Positions 18,000-26,499 of a stretch of DNA of 43,219 nucleotides are shown here, in pieces. The stretch is taken from the NCBI GenBank assembly GCA_028821125.1, contig JAPPHD010000044.1:1-43219 (forward strand). The letters run 5' to 3'. The position numbers and the translations under genes were made by a program. Under the pieces are notes generated by a model that ran no database searches, was not told the origin of the DNA, and worked only from the letters and a program-made list of their open reading frames with translations. Every line of letters begins with the position of its first letter. Positions within the stretch are counted from its first letter, which is position 1. Origin of the DNA: Gammaproteobacteria bacterium (GTDB lineage Bacteria; Pseudomonadota; Gammaproteobacteria; Pseudomonadales; Azotimanducaceae).

Positions 18000-18875
18000 T
18001 CAGTCGATGATCTTGTTGATGGCGTATTCGACGATGCCCCGGGCGCCGGCGGCCCTCAGTTTCGGGATCAGCGAGCGCACCGTCGTTTCGTCGATGATGG
18101 TGTTCACCGCTATCCAGCCTTCTTCCGATAGCCGGGAGACGGTGGGCATCTTGAGCGCCGGCAGCAGCGCCGTGACAGCATCGAGGTTTTCGCTGCGCGC
18201 ATTCAGCATCAGCCCCACCTTGCCTTCGGCCGCCAGGCAGGAGCGAAGCATCAGCGCGAGATTCTCGAGCTTGGCGACCTTCCACGCATCCTCCATTGTC
18301 GCGTGATTGGCGATGAGGCGCGGCGTGCTGGTCATCACGTCGTCGACGATGCGCAGGTTGTTGGCGCGAATGGAACTGCCGGTTTCCGTGATCTCGACGA
18401 TGGCGTCGGCAAGCCTCGGCGGCTTCGCCTCCGTGGAGCCCCAGGAGAATTCCACCTGCGCCGAGACGCCGTGCCGTTCCAGGTAATCGCCGGTCACCCG
18501 CACGGCCTCGGTGGCGATGCGCTTGCCCTCCAGGTCAGCCACCGTGCGGACGGCGGAGTCGTTCGGTACGCAAAGCACCCATCGCACCGGCTTGCGGCTG
18601 ACTTTGGAAAAGCGCAGCTCGCAGATTTCCTGCACATCGGCCCCGGTCTCGACCACCCAGTCGCGGCCGGTGATACCCGCGTCAAGCACACCCTGCTCCA
18701 CGTACCGGGCCATCTCCTGGGCGCGGATCATCATGCACTCGATCTCGTCGTCATCGATGGCGGGATAGTAGGAGCGCGAGGTGAACGAGATGACATACCC
18801 CGCGCGCTGAAACAGTTCGCGGGTGGCTTCCTGCAGGCTACCGGCGGGAATGCCGAGTTTCAGCACCTGGCTCAT
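18000..18875 (-). CDS. hisG: ATP phosphoribosyltransferase HisG, long form
   Basis: HisG catalyses the first step of histidine synthesis, joining ATP and PRPP. The 291-residue length is that of the long, hexameric form with a C-terminal regulatory ACT-like domain for histidine feedback (here the last 75 residues, ending [12 protein letters not shown]). Typical segments are [44 protein letters not shown] and the phosphate-binding [16 protein letters not shown]. The rest of the his operon is not here, so this is an isolated copy. It may serve general histidine synthesis; a link to egtD, which uses histidine, is only a thought. Confidence 0.92.
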   Translation of the reverse strand: MSQVLKLGIPAGSLQEATRELFQRAGYVISFTSRSYYPAIDDDEIECMMIRAQEMARYVEQGVLDAGITGRDWVVETGADVQEICELRFSKVSRKPVRWVLCVPNDSAVRTVADLEGKRIATEAVRVTGDYLERHGVSAQVEFSWGSTEAKPPRLADAIVEITETGSSIRANNLRIVDDVMTSTPRLIANHATMEDAWKVAKLENLALMLRSCLAAEGKVGLMLNARSENLDAVTALLPALKMPTVSRLSEEGWIAVNTIIDETTVRSLIPKLRAAGARGIVEYAINKIID

Positions 18876-19245
18876 GGCCGGATCCGACCCACACGAGGCG
18901 CGACCGGGACTCGATCGGGAAGCCTGTCGGCTGGAGATGGCGCAATCGAGATTGCCGGTGGCGTGGTTTCCGGCCGGTCCATTGTAGCTTTCTCCGGGGG
19001 CGCTCGTTCAGTGAGGGCGCGAATGCTATATGGATTGCCGGTGCGGTGTCGAATGGCGCGTGGTTTCCGGCACATTTTCATTTGCACCGTTTACGGGATT
19101 GTTCCGGTTGAGTTGTTGTTTTCTGGTGTTCGAACGCTTGTCAGCCGTACTCCGAAATATGACGAAATGGCGACGATGTCCTACAGACGTCCACGTTGTC
19201 CTGCGCGATAGTCGTTGTGTATATTGATTCGCAACGGGTGTCGCA
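18876..19245. other. 370-base intergenic region between hisG and hicA
   Basis: I see no gene here. It should contain the hisG promoter (minus strand) and the hicA promoter (19196-19225, plus strand). Base composition is more AT-rich towards hicA than in the flanking genes, consistent with an inserted toxin-antitoxin locus. Confidence 0.5.
19196..19225 (+). promoter_or_regulatory. candidate sigma-70 promoter of hicAB
   Basis: TTGTCC at 19196-19201 and TATATT at 19220-19225 are separated by 18 bases, close to consensus spacing. The -10 ends 20 bases before the hicA start codon, leaving a very short leader. In hicAB loci the antitoxin represses this promoter; here the antitoxin DNA-binding part is out of frame. 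Confidence 0.5.
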
Positions 19246-19446
19246 TTGGAGCGCAATAGCCGCAAGCTTATCCGGATGCTGGAACAAGACGGATGGGTCC
19301 AGGTCACCACCAGGGGCAGTCATCGGCAGTTCCGTCACCCGACAAAGAGAGGCCGCGTCACGGTGCCGCATCTGGAAAAGGACATTCCCGCAGGCACTGT
19401 CGCGTCAATGTACAGGCAAGCTGGCTGGCGCCCGAAAGGAGGATAA
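19246..19446 (+). CDS. hicA: HicA-type mRNA interferase toxin
   Basis: The 66-residue product has the HicA double-stranded-RNA-binding-like fold: NSRKLIRMLEQDGWVQV, then TTRGSHRQFRHPTKRGRVTVPHLEKDIP with the catalytic His in GSHRQF, and AGTVASMYRQAGW at the end. HicA toxins cleave mRNA and are held in check by HicB. The start is TTG; no ATG is available in this frame. hicB begins four bases after its stop. The toxin looks intact. Confidence 0.88.
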   Translation: MERNSRKLIRMLEQDGWVQVTTRGSHRQFRHPTKRGRVTVPHLEKDIPAGTVASMYRQAGWRPKGG

Positions 19447-19450
19447 CTCC

Positions 19451-19848
19451 GTGCGTTACGTATCGTTCATCCACCGCGATCCCGACTCAGGTTATGGCAT
19501 CAGCTTCCCTGATTTCCCGGGTTGCGTCTCGGCTGGCGACACCGTGGACGAAACGGTTCAGCACGGCTGCGAAGCTCTTGCTTTTCATGTAGAAGGCCTC
19601 TCCGCCGACGGCGAACCAATCCCGGCGCCACGGTCCGTCGAGGCTATTCGGGCCGACCCTGTACTCGCCGATTGGCAGCGCGGGGCCGACATCGTCCTCG
19701 TTCCGCTTCTTTCCGCCGGCGTTTCTCGCGGCGGATCAACGTTTCCCTCGGCCACGGTTTCCTCGAAGCCATAGATAACGAAGCCAGGGGGCGCAGGATG
19801 AACCGCTCAGCGTCTTTCGACAGCGTTGCACGGCACGAGGCTACCTGA
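19451..19848 (+). pseudogene. hicB: HicB antitoxin with frameshift before its DNA-binding domain
   Basis: A GTG at 19451 follows a strong AAAGGAGG. The first part encodes a normal HicB N-domain: VRYVSFIHRDPDSGYGISF, DFPGCVSAGDTVDETVQHGCEAL and the helix to VLVPLLSAGVS. After about residue 95 this frame gives non-family sequence and ends at 19774. In the adjacent frame the expected C-terminal ribbon-helix-helix continues at once (RRINVSLGHGFLEAIDNEA, RMNRSASFDSVARHE) to a stop at 19846-19848. One inserted or lost base near 19725-19735 explains this. The shortened protein could still bind HicA but should not bind DNA. A sequencing error is the main alternative. Confidence 0.82.
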
Positions 19849-19987
19849 CTTGCACGCGGCTGCGGGGATCTCAGCGTCAGGAACCCAGAAAAGATTGGGG
19901 CTAAAGTTGCAGTAGAGGTCCTGAATCTGGGCGCACGGCGGGTAAGATAGTTCGCGGGATTCCGGTTCTACGTTTCAGGGACACCGC

Positions 19988-20461
19988 ATGCGCGAAATCA
20001 ATGCGCTGTTTCCGTCGCCAGGGAACCAATACGGTGGGTCCCCGGCCTCCCTGTGGTTCCTCGTCGCGCTGACAGTGATGACGACGGCACGCAGTCTGGT
20101 GCACATCGTGCTGCCGGACGGTGGCGCCGGGGTCATTGCCGGCCTCGATACGTCGGTCGATGGCGGCGCCAACCTGATTGCGCTTTTCGCCCAGTGGGGG
20201 CTCGTGCAACTCCTGTTGTCGCTGGTCGCCTGGGTGGTTCTGTGGCGGTATCGCCATCTGGTTCCGTTCGTGCTGCTCCTGTTGCTCTGCGAGTGGCTCG
20301 GACGCCTCGGCATTGGCCTGTTCAAGCCGGTGATTGCGGCCGGAACGCCGCCGGGCGTCGTCGGCAACTTGTTCATCCCACCGCTGGTTGCGGTTGCGCT
20401 GTGGTTCTCGCTGCCGCGAAAGCAGGCGCGCAGGACGAAGCAGGATTTCGCGAACCCGTGA
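19988..20461 (+). CDS. hypothetical membrane protein, about four helices
   Basis: The 157-residue product starts MREINALFPSPGNQYGGS and has hydrophobic segments at about 23-42, 65-85, 90-110 and 122-143, the last followed by a basic tail (RKQARRTKQ) that would be cytoplasmic. I do not recognise the family; it may resemble DoxX-like or other small four-helix proteins in general shape only. It stands alone between hicAB and the minus-strand catabolic genes, 57 bases from the convergent SDR stop. Coding is supported by a clean hydrophobic pattern and normal codon use. Confidence 0.6.
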   Translation: MREINALFPSPGNQYGGSPASLWFLVALTVMTTARSLVHIVLPDGGAGVIAGLDTSVDGGANLIALFAQWGLVQLLLSLVAWVVLWRYRHLVPFVLLLLLCEWLGRLGIGLFKPVIAAGTPPGVVGNLFIPPLVAVALWFSLPRKQARRTKQDFANP

Positions 20462-20518
20462 TCCGCGGCGCCTGAAGCGGCCGCGGAATCGTATTGCGGG
20501 GAGGCGACTGTTCGCGGC

Positions 20519-21304
20519 TCAAGCCCGCTGGCTCGATACCGATACTGTCTCGCCGGTCATGTAGGAGGAATAGTCGCTCGCCAGGAACACCATCACGTTG
20601 GCCACTTCCCAGACCTCGGCTGACCGGCCGTAGGCCTCCCGGGTCTCGAGTTCCTGAAGCTGCTCGAGGGGGATTGCCCTGGAAAGGAACGGATGCATGG
20701 CCAGGCTCGGAGCGACGGCGTTGACGCGGATGCCGAACTCGGCGCCTTCGAGCGCGGCGCAGCGGGTCAGGGCCATCACGCCGGCCTTGGCGGCCGCGTA
20801 GTGTGCCTGCCCCTTCTGGGCTCGCCAGCCGAGCACCGAGGCGTTGTTGACGATGACGCCGCCGGATTCGCGCATCGCCCGCATCGCGGCGCGGGTCATG
20901 CGGAAGGTGCCGTTCAGGGTTACGTCCAGCACGGCCGCCCACTGCTCGTCGGTCATTTCCATGAGGTTCGCCGTGCCGCCGAGGCCGGCATTGTTGATGA
21001 CTGCATCGATGGACTCGAAAGAGTTCCTGGCGGTGGCGAAAAGGGCGTTCACGTCTGCCTGCACGGTCACGTTGCAGAGCGTAGAGACAGGCCGGGCGCC
21101 GGTTGTCTCCTCGAGACGGTCGACGGATTCCGCCAGGCGTTTTGCGTGGATGTCGGAGATCAGCACCCTGGCGCCTTCTTCCAGACACCGTCTGGCGGCT
21201 GCATAGCCGATTCCCGACCCTGCGGCCGCCGTGACCAGCACGTTCCGGCCGGCGAGCAGGTCGTGGCTTTGCGGGTAATCCGGCGGGCGGGACAGATCTG
21301 TCAC
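20519..21304 (-). CDS. short-chain dehydrogenase, IpdF-like (steroid C/D ring pathway)
   Basis: A classical SDR of 261 residues: cofactor motif TAAAGSGIG (near 27-35), NNAGLGG, catalytic Ser in NNASVLGW, and YAAAK. The flanking segments GVIVNNASVLGWRAQ, HYAAAKAGVMALTRC, EVWEVA and FLASDYSSYMTGE closely follow the mycobacterial enzyme IpdF, as I remember its sequence. IpdF is a dehydrogenase acting on CoA esters in HIP (methylhexahydroindanedione propionate) degradation. The EchA20-like gene lies directly upstream on the same strand, 86 bases away, which strengthens the assignment. Function in this organism is inference. Confidence 0.72.
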   Translation of the reverse strand: MTDLSRPPDYPQSHDLLAGRNVLVTAAAGSGIGYAAARRCLEEGARVLISDIHAKRLAESVDRLEETTGARPVSTLCNVTVQADVNALFATARNSFESIDAVINNAGLGGTANLMEMTDEQWAAVLDVTLNGTFRMTRAAMRAMRESGGVIVNNASVLGWRAQKGQAHYAAAKAGVMALTRCAALEGAEFGIRVNAVAPSLAMHPFLSRAIPLEQLQELETREAYGRSAEVWEVANVMVFLASDYSSYMTGETVSVSSQRA

Positions 21305-21390
21305 GGGTCGAAGCCTTTCAAGATAACCGGTCGAATTTCATGGGATTCGATTGCAGGCGTACGGGTTCGAGCATCGGCAACGCCCAGGGC

Positions 21391-22161
21391 TCACGTCTCG
21401 CCGGCCTCGTCCCCGAAGCCGGCCACATCCCCGCTTTCGACGAAGGCATCGCGTGACTTTTGGGAATCCTCGTGGAGATACATCTCGAGCGTGAGCCCCT
21501 GCTCGGCGCGGTAGGCGCGGTCGATATCCGAGGTTTCGATGCCGTTCAGGGACTGCTTGGCGATGCGCAGGGCATCGCGGCTTTTCGAGGCGATGACGGC
21601 GGCGAACTCGCGGGCGGCGACCACGTGATCGGTCCTCGGGACGAGTTGCGCGATGCCGCCAAGGCGCCAGGCTTGCTCCGCGGTGATCTGCCCGCCGGTG
21701 AGGAAGGCGGCGCGCACCTGGGCGTGCGGCACGATGCGCTGCAGGTGAGCGGCGCCGCCCATGGCGCCCCGGTCGATCTCGGGCAGAGCAAAGTAGGCGT
21801 CGTCGGCAGCGACGATGGCGTCGCTGGCGCCGCACAGGCCAATGCCGCCGCCGAGTACGAAACCGTGCGGCGCGGTCACCACCGGCACCTCGCAGCGGTG
21901 CACCGCGCGGAAGCTCAGGTAGTTGCCCCGGTTCACCTCGACGATGCGGTTCGGGTCGGCCTGCAGTTCCTTGATGTCGACGCCGGCGCAGAATCCCTTT
22001 CCCTCGGCGCGGATCAGGAGGCAGCGCACCTCCTTTCGTTCGGCAAGCCCATGGATGATGCCGGGCAGTTCGAGCCAGAGGCTCGAGTCGAAGGCGTTGA
22101 CCGGCGGGTGATCGAAAACGATCTCGCCGATCCGGTCGCGGACATCCACCTCAAAGGGCAT
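21391..22161 (-). CDS. enoyl-CoA hydratase family, EchA20-like ring D hydrolase
   Basis: A crotonase-fold protein of 256 residues with oxyanion-hole segments RAEGKGFCAGVDIKELQ and GFVLGGGIGLCGASD. Compared with ordinary enoyl-CoA hydratases, the segments FDHPPVNA, VNRGNYLSFRAVHRCEVPVV, FALPEIDRGAMGGAAHLQRIVP and the tail YRAEQGLTLEMYL...SRDAFVESG follow mycobacterial EchA20 as I recall it. EchA20 hydrolytically opens ring D of the steroid remnant in HIP degradation. It precedes the IpdF-like gene and lies divergent from another SDR. A different beta-dicarbonyl CoA hydrolase is possible. Confidence 0.72.
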   Translation of the reverse strand: MPFEVDVRDRIGEIVFDHPPVNAFDSSLWLELPGIIHGLAERKEVRCLLIRAEGKGFCAGVDIKELQADPNRIVEVNRGNYLSFRAVHRCEVPVVTAPHGFVLGGGIGLCGASDAIVAADDAYFALPEIDRGAMGGAAHLQRIVPHAQVRAAFLTGGQITAEQAWRLGGIAQLVPRTDHVVAAREFAAVIASKSRDALRIAKQSLNGIETSDIDRAYRAEQGLTLEMYLHEDSQKSRDAFVESGDVAGFGDEAGET

Positions 22162-22297
22162 CCGGTGCTGCCTCCTGCGTTGTTGCGGGCTCCGTCGTCA
22201 GTTTACTGTCTGGTAGGGGGTCAACCAAACGCGCACTTGTAACGGCTGATTCTACGCAAATAAAGTTTGAGGGAGTGGCCTGGTTTCTCTATCGTTA

Positions 22298-22314
22298 GTT
22301 TCCTTTCCGGAAAC
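22298..22314. promoter_or_regulatory. small inverted repeat between divergent genes
   Basis: GTTTCC at 22298-22303 pairs with GGAAAC at 22309-22314 across five bases. It lies between the EchA20-like gene and the divergent SDR, 31 bases before the latter. It could be an operator; no regulator can be assigned. No KstR2-like box (paired CAAG/CTTG) was seen in this 183-base space. Confidence 0.25.
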
Positions 22315-22344
22315 CGATGACGGCACCGGGCTATCGCAGGTTTC

Positions 22345-23127
22345 ATGGCGCGCTTCGACGACAAAGTGGTTCTGGTCACCGGCGGCACCCGCGGCATCGG
22401 CCGGGGCATTGCCGATGCGTTCCTCAAGAGCGGAGCCCGGGTTTTTTCCTGTGCGCGCAATGCGCCGGCGAACGCCTCTGCGGGCAAGGGCGGCGCGGAG
22501 TTCGTGCAGGCGGACGTTCGCGATGCCGGGCAGGTCGGGGAACTGATCGAGACCGTGCTCGGCCGGGCAGGGCGTATCGATGTGCTGGTCAACAACGCCG
22601 GGGGCAGCCCGGCGGTGGACGCCGCGACCGTCTCGCCCCGGTTTACGGAAGCGATCATCCGCCTGAATCTGCTGGCGCCTCTGCTGGTCAGCCAACAGGC
22701 TTACCCGGCACTCAAGGAATCTCGGGGATCGATCGTAAACATTGCCAGCGTATCCGGAATCCGGCCCTCTCCGGGAACGGTGGCATACGGAGCGGCCAAG
22801 GCGGGCCTGCTGTCCGCCACGGTATCCCTGGCCCAGGAATGGGGCCCGGAGGTGCGGGTGAACGCCATCGTCGCCGGCTTGATCAAGACCGCTTCGGACG
22901 CGGCGGATGAACACTACGGCGGAAGCGCGGGCATCGAGAAGATCGAGAGCCGGTTGCCGGCACGGCGGATGGGGACGGCAGAGGATATCGCCGATGCCTG
23001 CCTGTACCTGGCGTCCGATGCTGCAGCCTACGTGTCCGGAGCGGCGCTCGAAGTGTTTGGTGGCGGCGAACCCCCGAGCTTCCTCTCGTTCGTGGAAGAC
23101 GCGCTCAAAGATCGTTCGCGCCAGTAA
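22345..23127 (+). CDS. short-chain dehydrogenase/reductase
   Basis: A 260-residue classical SDR: VTGGTRGIGRGIADAF (cofactor), NNAGGSP, catalytic Ser in NIASVSGI, YGAAK, and a C-terminal substrate region with RLPARRMGTAEDIADACLYLASD typical of FabG-like enzymes. The absence of an acidic residue after the second strand (SCARNAPANA) leaves coenzyme choice open. Divergent from the EchA20/IpdF-like pair and followed by the convergent Lrp genes 16 bases on, so it is probably monocistronic. A role in the same CoA-ester pathway is inference. Confidence 0.85.
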   Translation: MARFDDKVVLVTGGTRGIGRGIADAFLKSGARVFSCARNAPANASAGKGGAEFVQADVRDAGQVGELIETVLGRAGRIDVLVNNAGGSPAVDAATVSPRFTEAIIRLNLLAPLLVSQQAYPALKESRGSIVNIASVSGIRPSPGTVAYGAAKAGLLSATVSLAQEWGPEVRVNAIVAGLIKTASDAADEHYGGSAGIEKIESRLPARRMGTAEDIADACLYLASDAAAYVSGAALEVFGGGEPPSFLSFVEDALKDRSRQ

Positions 23128-23143
23128 AACTCGCTCCGTTGGC

Positions 23144-23611
23144 TCAGCGGTCGACGATACGCCCCCAGCGGTAGTCGTACTTAAGGTTCTTCACCGCCAG
23201 CGTCGTTTCCGCGTGGCGCACCCCGGCGATGGACATGATCTCGTCGTTCACCAGGCGCACCAGGTCGGCGCCGTCCTCGACGATGGTAATGGCCAGGATG
23301 TCGTAGCGGCCGAGCATGGTGGCGGCGAAGCCGATGAATGGCAGGCCGGCGATGCGCTCGGCCACCTCGGCGATGCGGTGCAGGTCGACCCGGATTCCGA
23401 TGTAGGCCATCACCGGCTGCTTCGAGCCGGCGAAGCGGGTGACGGCGGTGATGCGGATCATGTTGTTCGCCTGCAGGCGCTTGATGCGGGCGCGCACCGT
23501 CCCCTCGGCGAGACCCAGGTCCAGGGCGATCTCGCGGTTGCTCATGCGCGCATCGCGGGCAAGATGCGAGAGAATCTGCCTGTCCACATCGTCGAACCGT
23601 CGCGCGCTCAC
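23144..23611 (-). CDS. Lrp/AsnC family transcriptional regulator (second of pair)
   Basis: A 155-residue protein with N-terminal winged helix-turn-helix (VDRQILSHLARDARMSNREIALDLGLAEGTVRARIKRL) and a C-terminal RAM/ligand-binding domain. The GTG start overlaps the stop of the Lrp gene upstream by four bases, so the two paralogues are made together and may form a mixed oligomer. The effector of the RAM domain is usually an amino acid or other small molecule; it cannot be read here. It probably controls a neighbouring catabolic gene, but no binding site was identified. Confidence 0.88.
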   Translation of the reverse strand: MSARRFDDVDRQILSHLARDARMSNREIALDLGLAEGTVRARIKRLQANNMIRITAVTRFAGSKQPVMAYIGIRVDLHRIAEVAERIAGLPFIGFAATMLGRYDILAITIVEDGADLVRLVNDEIMSIAGVRHAETTLAVKNLKYDYRWGRIVDR

Positions 23612-24114
23612 AGCCTCGGCACCTGCTCGGATACGTACTTGCGCACATCGACGGTGAGGGCGGGCGTGAGCCGTCCGATGCCGTCCACCCGGGACACCTC
23701 CTTGTGCAGGAAGGTGGCGAGCTGTTCGAAAGACTGGGCGGCGACCAGGATCTCCAGGTCGTTGGGGCCTGTGGTGAGGTTGACGGCGAACACTTCGGGC
23801 AGGTCTGCGAGGTCGAGGCCCACCGCTTCAGCGCTGCGGTTCTCCACCTCGATGCCGATGGCGATCAGCAGATCGAACCCGGCTGCCGCGAAATCGGTGA
23901 CCGCCACCACGCGCATGAACCCGGCGGCCTCCATGGCGCGGATGCGCTTGCGCACGGTGGCCGGCGAGGTGTTGGCCCGTGCGGCGACATCGCGGGTGGG
24001 CATGCGGCCGTCCTCCCGCAGTAGCGCTATGATCCGTTCGTCGAGGTCGTCCGGCGCAAAGGCGGCGCCGTGGCCGCCTTTGACGGGGTTGCTGTTCTCG
24101 ATTGAGTTCGTCAT
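23608..24114 (-). CDS. Lrp/AsnC family transcriptional regulator (first of pair)
   Basis: A 168-residue Lrp-type protein with about 20 extra N-terminal residues before the helix-turn-helix (LDERIIALLREDGRMPTRDVAARANTSPATVRKRIRAME), followed by a RAM domain. It is clearly diverged from the downstream paralogue, so the tandem is old rather than a recent copy. It is divergent from the TonB receptor gene, with 187 bases between, which makes that receptor a natural target. No truncation seen. Confidence 0.88.
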   Translation of the reverse strand: MTNSIENSNPVKGGHGAAFAPDDLDERIIALLREDGRMPTRDVAARANTSPATVRKRIRAMEAAGFMRVVAVTDFAAAGFDLLIAIGIEVENRSAEAVGLDLADLPEVFAVNLTTGPNDLEILVAAQSFEQLATFLHKEVSRVDGIGRLTPALTVDVRKYVSEQVPRL

Positions 24115-24301
24115 TTGATCCAGTTGCGCACCGGTCGGCCGTTGTCACGTCAACCGGAGAGACCGCCCGGCTTGTGACCGATGGCCGTTGCCGAGCAAAT
24201 CATACGGATTCGATCTGCGTATTGTACATTCGTGTTGGATAATCCAGTTCTGTTTGCGTATCTATTGCGGGAAGAATTGCCGTTCGCGGAATTACTGATA
24301 G

Positions 24302-26431
24302 ATGTCGAAATTGATCGCACCGGCGCACGCGTTGCTTGCCGCGCTGTCGCTGCAGTTGACGCCGGTCACGGCCGCGCCGTCGGAGGACGTGGTGATCGAG
24401 GAAGTGATCGTCACGGCCGCCAGGCGCGAGCAGGGCGTCTACGAGGTGCCGGCCGCGCTTTCCGTATTCACCAGCCGGGCGTTGCCGGAGCGCGGTATCG
24501 GCGACCTGGTGGACATCGGCAAGTTCGTGCCGAACCTGAATGTCACCACCTTCTCCGCGGGGCACACCTCCTCGGCCAACCCCTTCATCCGGGGAATCGG
24601 CATCCAGGACCACCTGATCACCACGGACCCGGGCGTCGGCGTCTACGTGGACGGCATCTACCTGGGCCGACAGGTCGGCCAGCACTGGAACCTTGCGAAC
24701 GTCGAGCGGGTGGAGGTGTTGCGGGGCCCGCAGGGCACCCTGTACGGACGCAACTCCATTGGCGGCGCCATCAATATCGTCACCCGGCCGCCCGGCGCCG
24801 ACCCGGGCGTACGGGTGAGCGCCCGGGCCGGTACCCGGGAGCGCGTTGACGCCCACCTGCACGCGGATGCGAACGTTGGCGATCAGGTCGCCCTGACACT
24901 GTCTGCAGGCGTCAATCGGCGCGGCGGCACAGGCGAGTTTCTCAACCTCCCGGACGCGGGGGTGGAGGTGGGAGAGATGCGCGAGCTGTTCGGCCGCATG
25001 GCGGTGGCCTGGCAACCCGCGGAGGCATTCCGGCTGACCCTGGCCGCGGACGCGAACGACGGCAACAACGGCCTGAACCCGTACACCACGCTGATCGATG
25101 AAGTACCGGGCAGCAGGGTCCACGCCGCCGGCTACCGCAACGCCGACATCGCTGCGAACCCCTATGACAACAACACCGGACAGGCGGACCAGGCCCGGGT
25201 GAAGAACGAAGCACGCGGGTTGGCGCTGACCGCGGAGTGGGCGCTCACCCAACGGTTGAGCGCAAAGGCGATAGCGAGCGTCCGCCGGTCCGAGTACGAA
25301 GCCGGCCTGGACGACGACGGTTTCTTCGACGACTTCCTGCGGTTTCCGGAGCGCGGCGAAGCGGACCAGGCCTCCATCGAGCTGCAACTGAACGGCGACT
25401 TCGGCATCGTCGACGTCGTGGCCGGTGTCTACCGATTCGACGAAGACGGAATGAACGTCCAGGATCCCACCGTGTTTCTCGGATTCGAGGGAAGATTCGA
25501 GCTGGCCCAGGATCTCGACAGCACGGCGGTATTCGCCAATCTGGGCATGCAGTTGAGCGATCGCTGGCGCCTTGCCGGGGGCGTGCGGACGACGCGGGAC
25601 GAGAAGCGGGCGAGCACCGACGTGGGCACCGGGCCGGTCGCCGCACGGCGAACCTGGCGGGAGACGAGCTGGGACCTTTCCGCCCGCTACGACTTCGGCG
25701 ACCGGCTGACGGCCTATGCGGCGGTGCAGAGCGGCTACCAGTCCGGCCAGTTCCCGGCACGGCCCTATTGCCTGTTCGCCGACCCGGGCTGTTTTGCCGC
25801 GGGAGACAACATCACGGCCGTGAACTTCGAGGTGGGGTTGAAGGGACAGCCCATGGAACGGCTCGAGCTGAGCGCGGCCGTCTTCCACACGCGATACGAG
25901 GACCTTCCCTACCAGGTAAGCACAACCGCCGGATCGGGTTTCAGCACGGTGAACCTCATCGTTGGGCAGCACACGACCGGATTCGAATGGGAGAGCTCGC
26001 TGTACGTGACGGGCAGGCTCCGACTGAACGTGACTCTCGGGGTGATGGGTGTCGATGTGGAACGCAGGCAGGGCGTCAAGCCGGTGGCGCCGCTCACGCC
26101 GGAGCTGACGTTCTCGATCGGTTCCGAGTACCACTGGCCGCTGGGCAACGGCGGGGAGGTCGCAGCAAGGCTCGATTATTCGTATCGGGGCCGGATGTGG
26201 GGCGAACCGAGTTCCGACCCGGGCCGGCTGACGCGCATCGGAAGCCGCGGCCTGGTCAACTTCCACCTGGGCTATGCGGCCCCGGGCGATCGCTGGACGG
26301 CGGCGGTGTACGGCCGCAATGCGGGGGACGTGCGCTACGACAACGCGCGCCTCAACACCGGCGACTACCTGCTCCGGATTCTCAGCAACGATGCCAGCGA
26401 GTTCGGGGTGAGGGTCGAGCGCCGGCTCTGA
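24302..26431 (+). CDS. TonB-dependent outer-membrane receptor
   Basis: A 709-residue outer-membrane receptor. A signal peptide (MSKLIAPAHALLAALSLQL, cleavage near TAA) precedes a TonB-box-like stretch EEVIVTAARRE, the plug domain (RGIGIQDHLITTDPGVGVYVDG, VERVEVLRGPQGTLYGRNSIGGAINIVTRPP) and a 22-strand barrel region ending in the short form EFGVRVERRL, with a hydrophobic or charged final residue set. Such receptors take up siderophores, vitamins or large hydrophobic carbon sources; the group beginning EEVIVTARR is common near catabolic genes in marine and steroid-degrading proteobacteria. The ligand is unknown; uptake of a steroid-like compound is inferred from neighbours. Upstream 187 bases should hold its promoter. 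Confidence 0.9.
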   Translation: MSKLIAPAHALLAALSLQLTPVTAAPSEDVVIEEVIVTAARREQGVYEVPAALSVFTSRALPERGIGDLVDIGKFVPNLNVTTFSAGHTSSANPFIRGIGIQDHLITTDPGVGVYVDGIYLGRQVGQHWNLANVERVEVLRGPQGTLYGRNSIGGAINIVTRPPGADPGVRVSARAGTRERVDAHLHADANVGDQVALTLSAGVNRRGGTGEFLNLPDAGVEVGEMRELFGRMAVAWQPAEAFRLTLAADANDGNNGLNPYTTLIDEVPGSRVHAAGYRNADIAANPYDNNTGQADQARVKNEARGLALTAEWALTQRLSAKAIASVRRSEYEAGLDDDGFFDDFLRFPERGEADQASIELQLNGDFGIVDVVAGVYRFDEDGMNVQDPTVFLGFEGRFELAQDLDSTAVFANLGMQLSDRWRLAGGVRTTRDEKRASTDVGTGPVAARRTWRETSWDLSARYDFGDRLTAYAAVQSGYQSGQFPARPYCLFADPGCFAAGDNITAVNFEVGLKGQPMERLELSAAVFHTRYEDLPYQVSTTAGSGFSTVNLIVGQHTTGFEWESSLYVTGRLRLNVTLGVMGVDVERRQGVKPVAPLTPELTFSIGSEYHWPLGNGGEVAARLDYSYRGRMWGEPSSDPGRLTRIGSRGLVNFHLGYAAPGDRWTAAVYGRNAGDVRYDNARLNTGDYLLRILSNDASEFGVRVERRL

Positions 26432-26499
26432 AGGCAGCCGGGATGCTGCGGAGACAGACTTAGAATGGGCAGGGACGGCATTTCAAGGTGACCGCATCG

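Noticed and set aside
15014-18010. 998-codon plus-strand open frame
   Set aside because: It runs antisense across the flavoprotein and the MFS gene, both with clear motifs; long shadow frames are common at this GC content.
22162-22344. KstR2-type operator between the divergent catabolic genes
   Set aside because: No paired CAAG/CTTG box found; only a short unrelated inverted repeat.
23144-24114. Tandem Lrp-like pair as siroheme decarboxylase AhbA/AhbB (NirDL/GH)
   Set aside because: Both have ordinary Lrp helix-turn-helix and RAM features and no heme-synthesis genes are nearby.
24200-26266. 688-codon minus-strand open frame opposite the TonB receptor
   Set aside because: The receptor has signal peptide, plug and barrel features; the opposite frame has none.
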